From Pelosinus fermentans JBW45 (GTDB lineage: Bacteria > Bacillota > Negativicutes > DSM-13327): 64,000 nt of DNA. The translations under genes were made by a program, and so were the position numbers. Shown here piece after piece: positions 27,462 to 34,908 of this stretch. Position 1 is the stretch's first letter. Each line of letters opens with the position of its first letter. The notes below the pieces were generated by a model, which saw nothing but the letters and a program-made list of their open reading frames with translations, had not been told where the DNA came from and did not search any database. The DNA lies in assembly GCF_000271665.2 (NCBI RefSeq), contig NZ_CP010978.1, forward strand, positions 3,812,501 through 3,876,500, written 5' to 3'.

Positions 27462-27722
27462 TTAAATGGCTAATTTCCCTTTTTCATCTTCAATAATTAA
27501 TTCTCCACCATGTTTTAGCATCTTTTCACGCACATATTGAAAAACTTGGATACCATCATGATCCAAATGTCCGATATTATTAATATTAACCACAATACGC
27601 CGATACCCATACTGCAAATGCTTCAGCATGTTTTGCTCCAGAAAATTAAGATGTTCTACAAATACGTCACCGCTTACATTCATATATACTTGTCGGTTAT
27701 CAGTTGTTACCCATACAGACAT
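27462..27722 (-). CDS. Short STAS-like domain protein
   Basis: An 86-aa protein with the alternating strand-helix pattern of STAS domains (anti-sigma antagonists): strand QVYMNVSGDVF, strand RRIVVNINNIGHLDHDG, then helix IQVFQYVREKMLKHGGEL and strand IIEDEKG. Where anti-sigma antagonists have the phosphorylated Ser in a D-S-S/T-G motif, this protein reads LDHDG, so classical phospho-switching looks lost. ATG 27722 has AAAGGAGG upstream. It is divergent from feoA and shares the regulatory gap with the Fur-type box. No partner kinase is nearby. Confidence 0.6.
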   Translation of the reverse strand: MSVWVTTDNRQVYMNVSGDVFVEHLNFLEQNMLKHLQYGYRRIVVNINNIGHLDHDGIQVFQYVREKMLKHGGELIIEDEKGKLAI

Positions 27723-27807
27723 CCATCTTCCTCCTTTAGAACCTTAACTTAACAAATTGATTATCATATCTTTTCATGATCTAAAGATTCTATTTTTATT
27801 CTAATAT

Positions 27808-27822
27808 TGATAATCATTATCA
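27808..27822. promoter_or_regulatory. Fur-type box
   Basis: TGATAATCATTATCA is a perfect 7-1-7 palindrome matching the classical Fur operator. It lies between the STAS-like gene (minus) and feoA (plus), 192 bp before feoA, so it may control either direction. Confidence 0.8.
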
Positions 27823-27931
27823 TTTTATCAATATTAGAAACATCTGTCAAATATTTTACTTGTAAATAAGTCGATGTGAGTAACCAAATCTTTTGCTGCT
27901 CATATAATGAATTAAATTCCCTTACTTATAT

Positions 27932-27981
27932 GTTAGCCGTGGCTAACCATATTTTTTCCTACAAATGTTAGCCATGGCTAA
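27932..27981. promoter_or_regulatory. Two GTTAGCC-type palindromic operators in front of feoA
   Basis: GTTAGCCGTGGCTAAC (27932-27947) and TTAGCCATGGCTAA (27968-27981) are perfect inverted repeats whose centres are 35 bp apart. The second ends 32 bp before feoA. The form matches DtxR/MntR-family operators (TTAG...CTAA), and an MntR-like gene follows the feo genes. These are probably sites for that regulator. Confidence 0.65.
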
Positions 27982-28013
27982 TATTAAACCATTTTGCCAA
28001 AGGAGGATTTATA

Positions 28014-28259
28014 ATGAATACTGCATTAACAACAATTCCATTATCAACACTGGGCATAGGATCTGTATGCCAGATCGTATCCCTTAATTTACAAGGCTTG
28101 CTGCGCCGCCGCATTCTAGACTTAGGTATGGTACCAGGAACGCCTGTTCAATGTATTCGCAAGAGCCCAACAGGTGACCCTGTAGCCTATATGGTACGTG
28201 ATACTCTCATTGCTTTACGCAGTGAAGACGCCAGTCAAATTCATGTTAATCCGATGTAA
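28014..28259 (+). CDS. feoA: Ferrous iron transport protein FeoA
   Basis: An 81-aa SH3-like protein that assists FeoB in ferrous iron uptake at the cytoplasmic face. It has the FeoA signature RRRILDLGMVPGTPVQ and the closing IALRSEDASQIHV strand. ATG 28014 has AAAGGAGG upstream. It is the first gene of a feoA-feoB(N)-feoB(C) cluster and lies behind the iron-type operators. Confidence 0.95.
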   Translation: MNTALTTIPLSTLGIGSVCQIVSLNLQGLLRRRILDLGMVPGTPVQCIRKSPTGDPVAYMVRDTLIALRSEDASQIHVNPM

Positions 28260-28305
28260 TCTGGGCTATAACTATAGCCAACAAATTTAGGGGGGGAGAA
28301 TGGGA

Positions 28306-29085
28306 ATGAGCAATTCTACGATTGAAAAACATCATAAACTTCTGAGTGAGCATTTTGGAGTTACAACGACTCCTGGGCAATTTACGGTAGCTTTAGCTGG
28401 TAATCCAAACGTGGGAAAAAGTACTGTTTTTAATGCACTAACTGGCTTACATCAGCACACAGGAAATTGGCCTGGGAAAACGGTTGATAATGCCCAAGGA
28501 AGTTTTACGTATTTAGATCGCTCTTTTTTAATGATCGACTTACCTGGTACTTATTCGATCTTAGCCCATACAGTAGAAGAGCAAGTTGCCAGAGACTTCA
28601 TTTGTTTTGGCAAACCGGATGCAACACTAGTAGTATTAGATGCTACTTGCCTTGAACGCAATCTTAATTTGGCGTTGCAAGTCATGGAAATCACACCAAA
28701 GATTATTGTTTGCGTCAATCTGATTGATGAAGCAGAAAAGAAAAATATTAAGATCGATATCTCTGCTTTACAAAAAGATTTAGGTGTACCAGTTGTTGCC
28801 ACTGCTGCCCGTAATGGAAAAGGCCTCGACATCCTGCGTCAAAAGCTATATGAAATGTCTACAGGACTTTGCACCGTAGCCCCCAGGCAAATTAACTATT
28901 CTTCTGAAGTGGAAAATGCCATTCAACAACTTCTACCAAAAGTCTCAAGGTTAATCGGATCGAATCTCAACCCTCGTTGGGTCGCACTGCGATTATTAGA
29001 TGGAGATGAAGCGTTTATCAATAGCATCAGTCAATATCTTGATTTTGATCTGCATTCGACACGCTTACAGGAGGTTGCTGTATGA
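28306..29085 (+). CDS. feoB: FeoB GTPase part (separate N-terminal subunit)
   Basis: This 259-aa protein is the cytosolic G domain and helical GDI domain of FeoB without any membrane segment. Motifs (numbered from ATG 28300): G1 GNPNVGKST (34-42), G2 Thr in HTGNWPGKT, G3 DLPG (80-83), G4 NLIDE and G5 ATAARNGKG. ATG 28306 has GGAG eight bases upstream; ATG 28300 is too close to it. It ends in ATGA, overlapping the next gene by four bases. A normal FeoB continues directly into its membrane domain, so this is a split gene. Confidence 0.92.
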   Translation: MSNSTIEKHHKLLSEHFGVTTTPGQFTVALAGNPNVGKSTVFNALTGLHQHTGNWPGKTVDNAQGSFTYLDRSFLMIDLPGTYSILAHTVEEQVARDFICFGKPDATLVVLDATCLERNLNLALQVMEITPKIIVCVNLIDEAEKKNIKIDISALQKDLGVPVVATAARNGKGLDILRQKLYEMSTGLCTVAPRQINYSSEVENAIQQLLPKVSRLIGSNLNPRWVALRLLDGDEAFINSISQYLDFDLHSTRLQEVAV

Positions 29086-30485
29086 GTGCTGCAGTAAAAC
29101 CTATGATCACCCTAGAGGAAATATGCGCTGAGGCGGAAAAAATCCGCCTTAGTAATCCCAACTTAGGTGATAAAATTGTATCTGATATTTATCACAACGC
29201 CGAAATGATAGCAGGACCAGCCGTAAGTAAAAATTCCACTGATTCACGCAGTTGGGATCATAAGTTAGACGATATCTTAACCTCCCGATTATTTGGTTAT
29301 CCTATTATGTTTGCTTTACTTAGCATCATCTTCTGGATTACGATTGCAGGGGCAAACGTTCCTTCGCAAATGATTGCCGACACGCTTTTTGCATTTCAGG
29401 ATCAGCTTTTAATCTGGTTTGAATTAGCAGGAGCCCCCTCTTGGTTAACTGGTATAGTAGTCTTAGGTATGTTTCGAGGTCTCGCCTGGGTTATCGCGGT
29501 TATGCTGCCACCTATGGCAATTTTCTTTCCCTTGTTCACACTGCTAGAAGATTTAGGATATTTACCAAGAGTTGCCTTTAATCTCGATAATATGTTTAAG
29601 AAATGCCGTGCTTGCGGCAAACAAATTCTCACTATGTGCATGGGGTTTGGCTGTAATGCTGCTGGCGTCGTTTCCTGCCGTATCATTGATTCTCCTCGTG
29701 AACGATTAATTGCTGTGCTGACTAACAACTTTGTACCATGCAACGGACGATTTCCTACCTTGATTGCGATCGCCACTATTTTTATGGGCGGCATGGTAGT
29801 ATCAGAATTACAAACTGCAGTAGCTTCACTAGTAGTAACGAGTTTAGTTGTGTTAGGAATTTTTATAACTTTTGCTGTATCTTGGGCTTTATCGCACACA
29901 CTGCTAAAGGGAGAAGCTTCTTCTATGGTCTTAGAGCTGCCTCCTTACCGCAAACCCCAATTAGGCGCTATTTTTTACCGTTCTCTCATTGACCGCACGA
30001 TCTTCGTCCTTAAACGGGCCATTATCATGGCAGCACCAGCCGGTGCCATTACCTGGCTGCTTGCCAATATTTACATAGGCGAAATAAGTATCATTGGCCA
30101 TTTAGCAGCTTGGCTGCAGCCTTTTGCTTACGCCATTGGTCTAGACGGTTTTATTCTTTTAGCCTTTATCCTAGGTCTGCCTGCTAATGAAATCGTTATG
30201 CCAATTCTTCTCATGTGCTATTTATCAACTGGTCAAATGATGGAGTTTGGTACCTTAGAGGAATTACGGGATATTCTCATCAATAATAACTGGACTTGGT
30301 TAACTGCTGTCTGCACAATGCTCTTTTGCCTGCTTCACTGGCCTTGCACCACAACCTTGCTATCCGCTTATAAAGAAACAGGCAGTAAGAAGTGGACCTT
30401 TTTGACTTTTCTGATTCCTACTATCATTGCGTTCACGGTATGCTTTTTAGTAGCTCAGTCAGCACGATTGCTCAACTTAGTATAG
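29082..30485 (+). CDS. feoB: FeoB membrane (Gate) part as a separate gene
   Basis: This 467-aa membrane protein corresponds to the permease half of FeoB, with two Gate domains. The conserved Gate sequence is visible as MCMGFGCNAAGVVSCRII followed by DSPRERLIAVLTNNFVPCNG; the late second Gate segment contains LGLPANEIVMPILLM. The region CRACGKQ adds a C-x-x-C pair. It starts inside the stop of the GTPase gene (ATGA), implying coupled translation and a two-subunit transporter. About 60 cytoplasmic residues precede the first helix. Confidence 0.92.
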   Translation: MSAAVKPMITLEEICAEAEKIRLSNPNLGDKIVSDIYHNAEMIAGPAVSKNSTDSRSWDHKLDDILTSRLFGYPIMFALLSIIFWITIAGANVPSQMIADTLFAFQDQLLIWFELAGAPSWLTGIVVLGMFRGLAWVIAVMLPPMAIFFPLFTLLEDLGYLPRVAFNLDNMFKKCRACGKQILTMCMGFGCNAAGVVSCRIIDSPRERLIAVLTNNFVPCNGRFPTLIAIATIFMGGMVVSELQTAVASLVVTSLVVLGIFITFAVSWALSHTLLKGEASSMVLELPPYRKPQLGAIFYRSLIDRTIFVLKRAIIMAAPAGAITWLLANIYIGEISIIGHLAAWLQPFAYAIGLDGFILLAFILGLPANEIVMPILLMCYLSTGQMMEFGTLEELRDILINNNWTWLTAVCTMLFCLLHWPCTTTLLSAYKETGSKKWTFLTFLIPTIIAFTVCFLVAQSARLLNLV

Positions 30486-30510
30486 AGAATGCATGGTCAT
30501 TACAGACAGA

Positions 30511-30556
30511 AAGCAGGCTGCTGTGAACTAAATTTAGCAGCCTGCTTTAGTTTTAG
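30511..30556 (+). terminator. Terminator of the feo operon
   Basis: A 12-bp stem, AAGCAGGCTGCT with AGCAGCCTGCTT, closes a 13-nt loop and is followed by TTAGTTTTAG, 25 bp after the feoB stop. Confidence 0.75.
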
Positions 30557-30649
30557 TAACCACAAAACATATATTTTTTTCAAGAGAAATAAGGAGCCTA
30601 CTCATTATTTCATCTTGCTGACACTGCATATCGACAACGGTTTTGTCGA

Positions 30650-31078
30650 TCATTCTTCTTCCTTCTCTTCTTGATTCATCAAGTGCTCTAAAAAAATATT
30701 ATAACATTCAGTATGATTTTGCATAAATTTTACGAGCAATTGAATCGATTTGATCGTTTGTTTAGAAAGATAATGCTCCATAGCCTCTGCTTCTGCTGCT
30801 ATATCACAATCAGCACAAATCAAAGTGAGAAATTCCTGCAATATCTTATTTCTCTCGACTAAGAAGTTTCCCGTTTTTTTTCCTTTATCAGTCAGATCAA
30901 TAATACCGTAGCGTTGATAATTTATATATTGTCCAGCTTTTAATTTGCGTAACGCTTTACTTACAGAGGGCAGCGATACATTCAATTTTCGGCTTATATC
31001 GGTAACCCGCACAATATCATTATATAAAGAAAAGCGATATAATTCTTCTAAATAATCTTCCAAACTGGGTGATAGCAT
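30650..31078 (-). CDS. DtxR/MntR-family metal-dependent transcriptional regulator
   Basis: A 142-aa protein, the exact length of Bacillus MntR. An N-terminal winged helix (RVTDISRKLNVSLPSVSKAL) is followed by a helical dimerisation domain. Ligand positions known from MntR can be traced: D8 and E11 are present, as are the E98, E101 and H102 counterparts, but the His77 position is Asn (LVERNKILQEFL). ATG 31078 has GGGAGG upstream. It is convergent with feoB and may bind the GTTAGCC palindromes before feoA. The metal could be Fe(II) or Mn(II); the substituted site leaves this open. Confidence 0.88.
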   Translation of the reverse strand: MLSPSLEDYLEELYRFSLYNDIVRVTDISRKLNVSLPSVSKALRKLKAGQYINYQRYGIIDLTDKGKKTGNFLVERNKILQEFLTLICADCDIAAEAEAMEHYLSKQTIKSIQLLVKFMQNHTECYNIFLEHLMNQEEKEEE

Positions 31079-31251
31079 AACAGCCGCCTCCCGTACGTTA
31101 GAAACCCACTATTTACTTTTATGATAATATCGTAAAAAATATACCATCTCTAAAATTATTTTTATTTTTCTTCAAATTATGACATAATTCGCCCTTTTCA
31201 TGTGGTATCATTTTGTTTTAATACAACAATTATTCTTATTTTCTTAAATTA

Positions 31252-31326
31252 TATATTGGCAAACTTACTGAAAGGTAAGGACGCAAAGCTATAGGGTCTA
31301 AGGATTTTACAATCTATGATCGCCAC
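31252..31326 (+). promoter_or_regulatory. Cyclic-di-GMP-I (GEMM) riboswitch
   Basis: The sequence contains the aptamer core: GGCAAAC, GAAAGGTAAGGACGCAAAGC and GGGTCTAAGG, closed by GATCGCCA pairing back with TTGGC. It precedes a terminator and the HD-GYP gene on the same strand. The rest of the gap from 31079 is AT-rich and presumably contains both promoters. Confidence 0.93.
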
Positions 31327-31344
31327 GCTGCATATGATGAAAAG

Positions 31345-31378
31345 CTTAACTGCCTCATATCTGCGGTTAAGTTTTTTT
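31345..31378 (+). terminator. Expression-platform terminator of the c-di-GMP riboswitch
   Basis: The CTTAACTGC and GCGGTTAAG arms form a 9-bp stem followed by TTTTTTT. The nearby CATATGA and TCATAT segments could form the competing helix. Confidence 0.85.
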
Positions 31379-31454
31379 GTGTGATTTCTCTCCCTCGTAT
31401 ATACTAGGTAAAGCATGTATTGCTGATTTTTTTGAAAATAAAGGAGCTCTCATT

Positions 31455-32522
31455 TTGCGACAGATTAGGTTAACGGAAGTACACCCAGGTATGATATTAG
31501 CACGAAACCTTTACAGCAGAAAAGGACATATCTTGCTTGCTTCAGGAGTCAGGCTAACGGAAGTCTATCTTCACAAGTTACGAAGGTTGAAAGTAAAAAC
31601 GCTCTTTATTCACGACGAAAGATATGCAGATATCGCGATTCCAGAATATTTATCTATAGAAACTCAGCAACGAGCCTTCTCTATATTAAGTTCCACAATG
31701 GAAAAAATTCATAATAAAGAAGCCTTTGCCATAGACTCCATCAGTTCTATTGCCTCTGATATCGTTGAAGAATTAATTATTCAACCCTCCATAAGCATCC
31801 AATTAACTGGAATTGCAACTCATGATGACTATACCTTAGATCATTCCTTAAATTGTGCTATTTATGCTGCTTTATTGGCTCATTCTTGTAGTTTTTCCAT
31901 TCCCCAAATCAAAGAAATCACCTGTGGTGCTCTACTTCACGATGTCGGTAAAATGAAAGTCGATAAAAAAATCATCAATAAACCGGATCGCTTGACGGAA
32001 AAAGAATTTGGCATCATTAAGGAACATCCACAGTCTGGATTTAACTTATTGTTGAACAAGCGCTGGGAACTGTCAAGCCTTGTTGCTCATATGGCATGGC
32101 AGCATCATGAAAAAATAGATGGTACAGGGTATCCGCGAGGACTTCAGGGCGAAGAAATTCTAAATTATGCTCGGTTATTGGCAATTACCGACGTGTATGA
32201 AGCGATTACAGGGTGCCGTCCATACCGTAAAGCTATGAAATTGGAAGAGGCATATGATATTATTCATTCTGGTTTAGGAACTGCTTTTGACGAGCATTTC
32301 GGCAAAATATTCTTATCTAAGATGGCCTTGTATTTTCCAGGAATGGAGGTCCTGCTAAATACAGGTGAAAAGGCTATTGTAGTCTCTTTATTGGAAAATA
32401 CCCCTCGGCAGCCGATGATCCGTCTTATTGCCTACCCTGATGGAACCGCCTATTCTCCACCTATAGAAATTAACCTAGCAGAAAATCCCCATCTTTCCAT
32501 TGTAAGTGCATCCCATATCTAA
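31455..32522 (+). CDS. HD-GYP domain cyclic-di-GMP phosphodiesterase
   Basis: This protein (355 aa) should hydrolyse c-di-GMP. An N-terminal DUF3391-like segment (RLTEVHPGMILARNLYSRKG) precedes the HD-GYP domain, with LLHDVGK (HD at 162-163), HPQSG, QHHEKIDGTGYP (GYP at 225-227) and the following R-x-x-A-I-T-D-V-Y-E pattern: all key metal ligands are present. The TTG at 31455 is chosen because AAAGGAG lies eight bases upstream; an earlier in-frame TTG at 31377 falls in the terminator. The start also aligns with the paralogue at 48024. No receiver or membrane domain, so it is probably soluble and controlled by its own riboswitch. Confidence 0.92.
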   Translation: MRQIRLTEVHPGMILARNLYSRKGHILLASGVRLTEVYLHKLRRLKVKTLFIHDERYADIAIPEYLSIETQQRAFSILSSTMEKIHNKEAFAIDSISSIASDIVEELIIQPSISIQLTGIATHDDYTLDHSLNCAIYAALLAHSCSFSIPQIKEITCGALLHDVGKMKVDKKIINKPDRLTEKEFGIIKEHPQSGFNLLLNKRWELSSLVAHMAWQHHEKIDGTGYPRGLQGEEILNYARLLAITDVYEAITGCRPYRKAMKLEEAYDIIHSGLGTAFDEHFGKIFLSKMALYFPGMEVLLNTGEKAIVVSLLENTPRQPMIRLIAYPDGTAYSPPIEINLAENPHLSIVSASHI

Positions 32523-32579
32523 CGATATAAATAGAGGGAATCCTTGTGTCCATCAAGGATTCCCTCTATTTATATCGTT
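32521..32579. terminator. Bidirectional terminator with a perfect 26-bp stem
   Basis: A perfect 26-bp inverted repeat around a 7-nt loop starts inside the HD-GYP stop codon and ends 11 bp before the ptb stop. T-runs follow on the plus strand. It serves both convergent genes. Confidence 0.85.
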
Positions 32580-32589
32580 TTTTCACATT

Positions 32590-33492
32590 CTACCCTAACG
32601 GCTTGACCAGACAAGCTAAGGCAATGGAATTCATCTTTCCCTCTGGTGTCTCAGATCGTGAAGTCATGACAATGGGGTGTGTTGCCCCTAGGACAATACC
32701 TGCCATTTTACTTTTAGCAAAATAAATCAGAGACTTTCCTAATGCATTACCAGTCTCAATATTAGGTACCATGATTAGATCAACATTACCTGCTATTTTA
32801 CTGTCAATCCCTTTGTGCTGGGCTGCTTTCTGACTTACTGCCACATCAAGGGCAATCGGTCCTTCTATCAGACTAGCAGGTAAATCCCCATTGCTTCTCA
32901 TCTCTACTAAAATCTTAGCATCTAACGTGGCAGGCATTTTTTCATTGACTACTTCATTGGCCGTCAGCAATGCTACATTAGGAACCATGATTCCCATTCC
33001 ATGCAGTGCCAATATTGCATTCACCAAGATCTGCTTCTTTTCAAATAAGGTAGGAGCAATATTCATACCTCCATCAGTAATAAATAAAAGCTTTTTCTGA
33101 CCGGGAACCTCAAAAGCACCTAAATGACTTAATAGCCTTCCAGTACGCAGTCCTTCCCCTTTATGCAATACTGCTCGCAGAAAATCACTACTATTTACTA
33201 ATCCCTTCATCAGTACTTGAGCTTGACCGTTCTTTACTAAGGAAACAGCTTGCACTACTGCCTTCCCACTGTTTGCCTCATGCAGAATTGGCGTGTCGGC
33301 AGATAAGCCAACCTCTTCCATTAAAGGCGCAATGAGAGCAGCATCTCCTACTAAAACAGCCTCAGCGATCCCCGCCTCTTGGGCCAGTTTGACAGCCGCC
33401 AAGACTCCTTTGTCCTGTGCTACAGCAACACTAATCCTTATTAGGGAACGAGTTTTAAGTTCAGCTATGATTTCATGATAATTAGAATACAA
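32590..33492 (-). CDS. ptb: Phosphate butyryltransferase
   Basis: A 300-aa enzyme converting butyryl-CoA and phosphate to butyryl phosphate and CoA. Family features are QVLMKGLVNSSDFLRAVL, FITDGGMNIAPT and the end LGATHPIVMTSRSETPEGKM, shared by Ptb and phosphate acetyltransferases; the length and these motifs favour Ptb. The start is TTG 33492, with TAGGAGG seven bases upstream; the frame upstream merely translates the ribosome binding site. It follows buk by 48 bp. Confidence 0.9.
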   Translation of the reverse strand: MYSNYHEIIAELKTRSLIRISVAVAQDKGVLAAVKLAQEAGIAEAVLVGDAALIAPLMEEVGLSADTPILHEANSGKAVVQAVSLVKNGQAQVLMKGLVNSSDFLRAVLHKGEGLRTGRLLSHLGAFEVPGQKKLLFITDGGMNIAPTLFEKKQILVNAILALHGMGIMVPNVALLTANEVVNEKMPATLDAKILVEMRSNGDLPASLIEGPIALDVAVSQKAAQHKGIDSKIAGNVDLIMVPNIETGNALGKSLIYFAKSKMAGIVLGATHPIVMTSRSETPEGKMNSIALACLVKPLG

Positions 33493-33540
33493 AGGACAAC
33501 CTCCTAAAAGATCTGCCAATATCAGAACTATTTATTCCTT

Positions 33541-34629
33541 TTATACTGAATACATCTGTACTTCTTCTTCGCCTCGAATTACTCTTAAAGTCCCAAATGC
33601 CAATGCTTCTAATTCTTCTTCCCCTGGTATTACAATTACAGGAGCAATAAACTGCACTCGGCTTATAATAGCGTTAACAATGGGTTCTGAATGAGCAATT
33701 CCCCCAGTGAGAATAATACACTCCACTTGACCTGATAATACAGTAGCCATACCCCCAATTTCTTTTGCTATTTGGTAGGAAAGAGCTTCCAACACCAAGC
33801 TAGCCTCCCTATTTCCATGAGCGGCCATAGAAAAAGCTTCCCGAATATCGGCAGTACCAAGATACGCATACATTCCACCTTTATAATTGAGCATCTCTTT
33901 TAATTCATCAAAGGTGTAGGTACCAGAAAAAGCAAGCCTTAAAAACTGTCCTACCGGCAGCCCGCCACAACGATCGGGGGAAAAAGGTCCTTCCTCTTTC
34001 GGATTATTAACATCAATCATTCTTCCCAGTTTGTGAGGTGTTACAGAAATTCCTGTTCCCAAATGAGCCACAATCAGATTCATCTCTTCATATTTTTTGC
34101 CTAATTGTTTAGCTACTTTACGAGCTACGGCTTTCGTATTTAAAGCATGAGACAGGCTAATTCTTGGTAAATCAGGTAAACCGGATATCCTTGCCACAGG
34201 TTCCATCTCATCCACAGAAACTGGATCTACAATATAGGAAGGAATTTTTAAAAATTCGGCTAACCCATAAGCCATTACAGCACCTAAATTAGAAGCATGT
34301 TCACCTCTTTTAGCTTCTCTTAAATCATTCACCATCTCTTGGGTAATTTCATAGGTTCCACCTTTAAGAGGCTTTAATATCCCCCCCCGCGCTGCAACCG
34401 CATTAAATGTAGAAAGATCAATCTTTTCTACTGCTAATTGTTGTAAAATAATTCGTAAACGATACTCATACTGATCTAACAATTTCACAAATGGGCTGGT
34501 ATCATCAGCAAAATGTTCCACAGTCCTTTTGATAAGCAGCGTTTCTCCATCATATACAGCAAATTTTGTAGAAGTTGCTCCAGGGTTAATCACTAAGATT
34601 CTCTCTTTTAACAGGCAATTATCAACCAT
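33541..34629 (-). CDS. buk: Butyrate kinase
   Basis: A 362-aa ASKHA-fold kinase making butyrate and ATP from butyryl phosphate. Visible motifs are ILVINPGATSTKFAVY (phosphate 1), AHLGTGISVTPH, DVNNPKEEGPFSPDRCGGLP and ILTGGIAHS. ATG 34629 has GGAGGGG upstream, better than the in-frame codon at 34665. Gene order is buk then ptb, the reverse of the clostridial ptb-buk operon. A branched-chain acyl kinase remains possible. Confidence 0.92.
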   Translation of the reverse strand: MVDNCLLKERILVINPGATSTKFAVYDGETLLIKRTVEHFADDTSPFVKLLDQYEYRLRIILQQLAVEKIDLSTFNAVAARGGILKPLKGGTYEITQEMVNDLREAKRGEHASNLGAVMAYGLAEFLKIPSYIVDPVSVDEMEPVARISGLPDLPRISLSHALNTKAVARKVAKQLGKKYEEMNLIVAHLGTGISVTPHKLGRMIDVNNPKEEGPFSPDRCGGLPVGQFLRLAFSGTYTFDELKEMLNYKGGMYAYLGTADIREAFSMAAHGNREASLVLEALSYQIAKEIGGMATVLSGQVECIILTGGIAHSEPIVNAIISRVQFIAPVIVIPGEEELEALAFGTLRVIRGEEEVQMYSV

Positions 34630-34785
34630 AATTCCCCTCCAGATACTATATAAATATCTCAACATTCAGACTTCTTTCTCACTATTTATTTCCTTATTCT
34701 TTCAGAATATCCTGCTTACTAACTATATTCTCTATATATACTTTTTAGAAAACAGGAAAACGCTACGTGCCATTTTACAAAATAT

Positions 34786-34850
34786 AAAACAATCGAACCA
34801 CAAAGACGCAAAGGACGCATCAACGGCATTGCGTCTTTATCAAATTCTAG
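34786..34850. repeat. Dispersed palindromic repeat, subtype A (degenerate copy)
   Basis: ATAAAACAATCGAACCACAAA and GACGCAAAGGACGCA are followed by a short return arm TGCGTCTTTATCAAATTC. The preceding GGAAAACGCTACGTGCC also recurs near 49325, suggesting the mobile unit is longer than the hairpin. Confidence 0.7.
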
Positions 34851-34868
34851 TATATGATGCCAAAATAA

Positions 34869-34896
34869 AGAGCAGACAGGTACACCTGTCTACTCT
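34869..34896 (-). terminator. Terminator of lysA
   Basis: AGAGTAGACAGGT and ACCTGTCTGCTCT pair almost perfectly around two bases and run into TTTATTTT on the minus strand, 12 bp after the lysA stop. Confidence 0.8.
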
Positions 34897-34908
34897 AAAC
34901 ATCATTCT

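Noticed and set aside
31377-31454. Extended N-terminus of the HD-GYP protein from an upstream TTG
   Set aside because: That start lies in the T-run of the riboswitch terminator and has no ribosome binding site; the TTG at 31455 has AAAGGAG and aligns with the paralogue's start.
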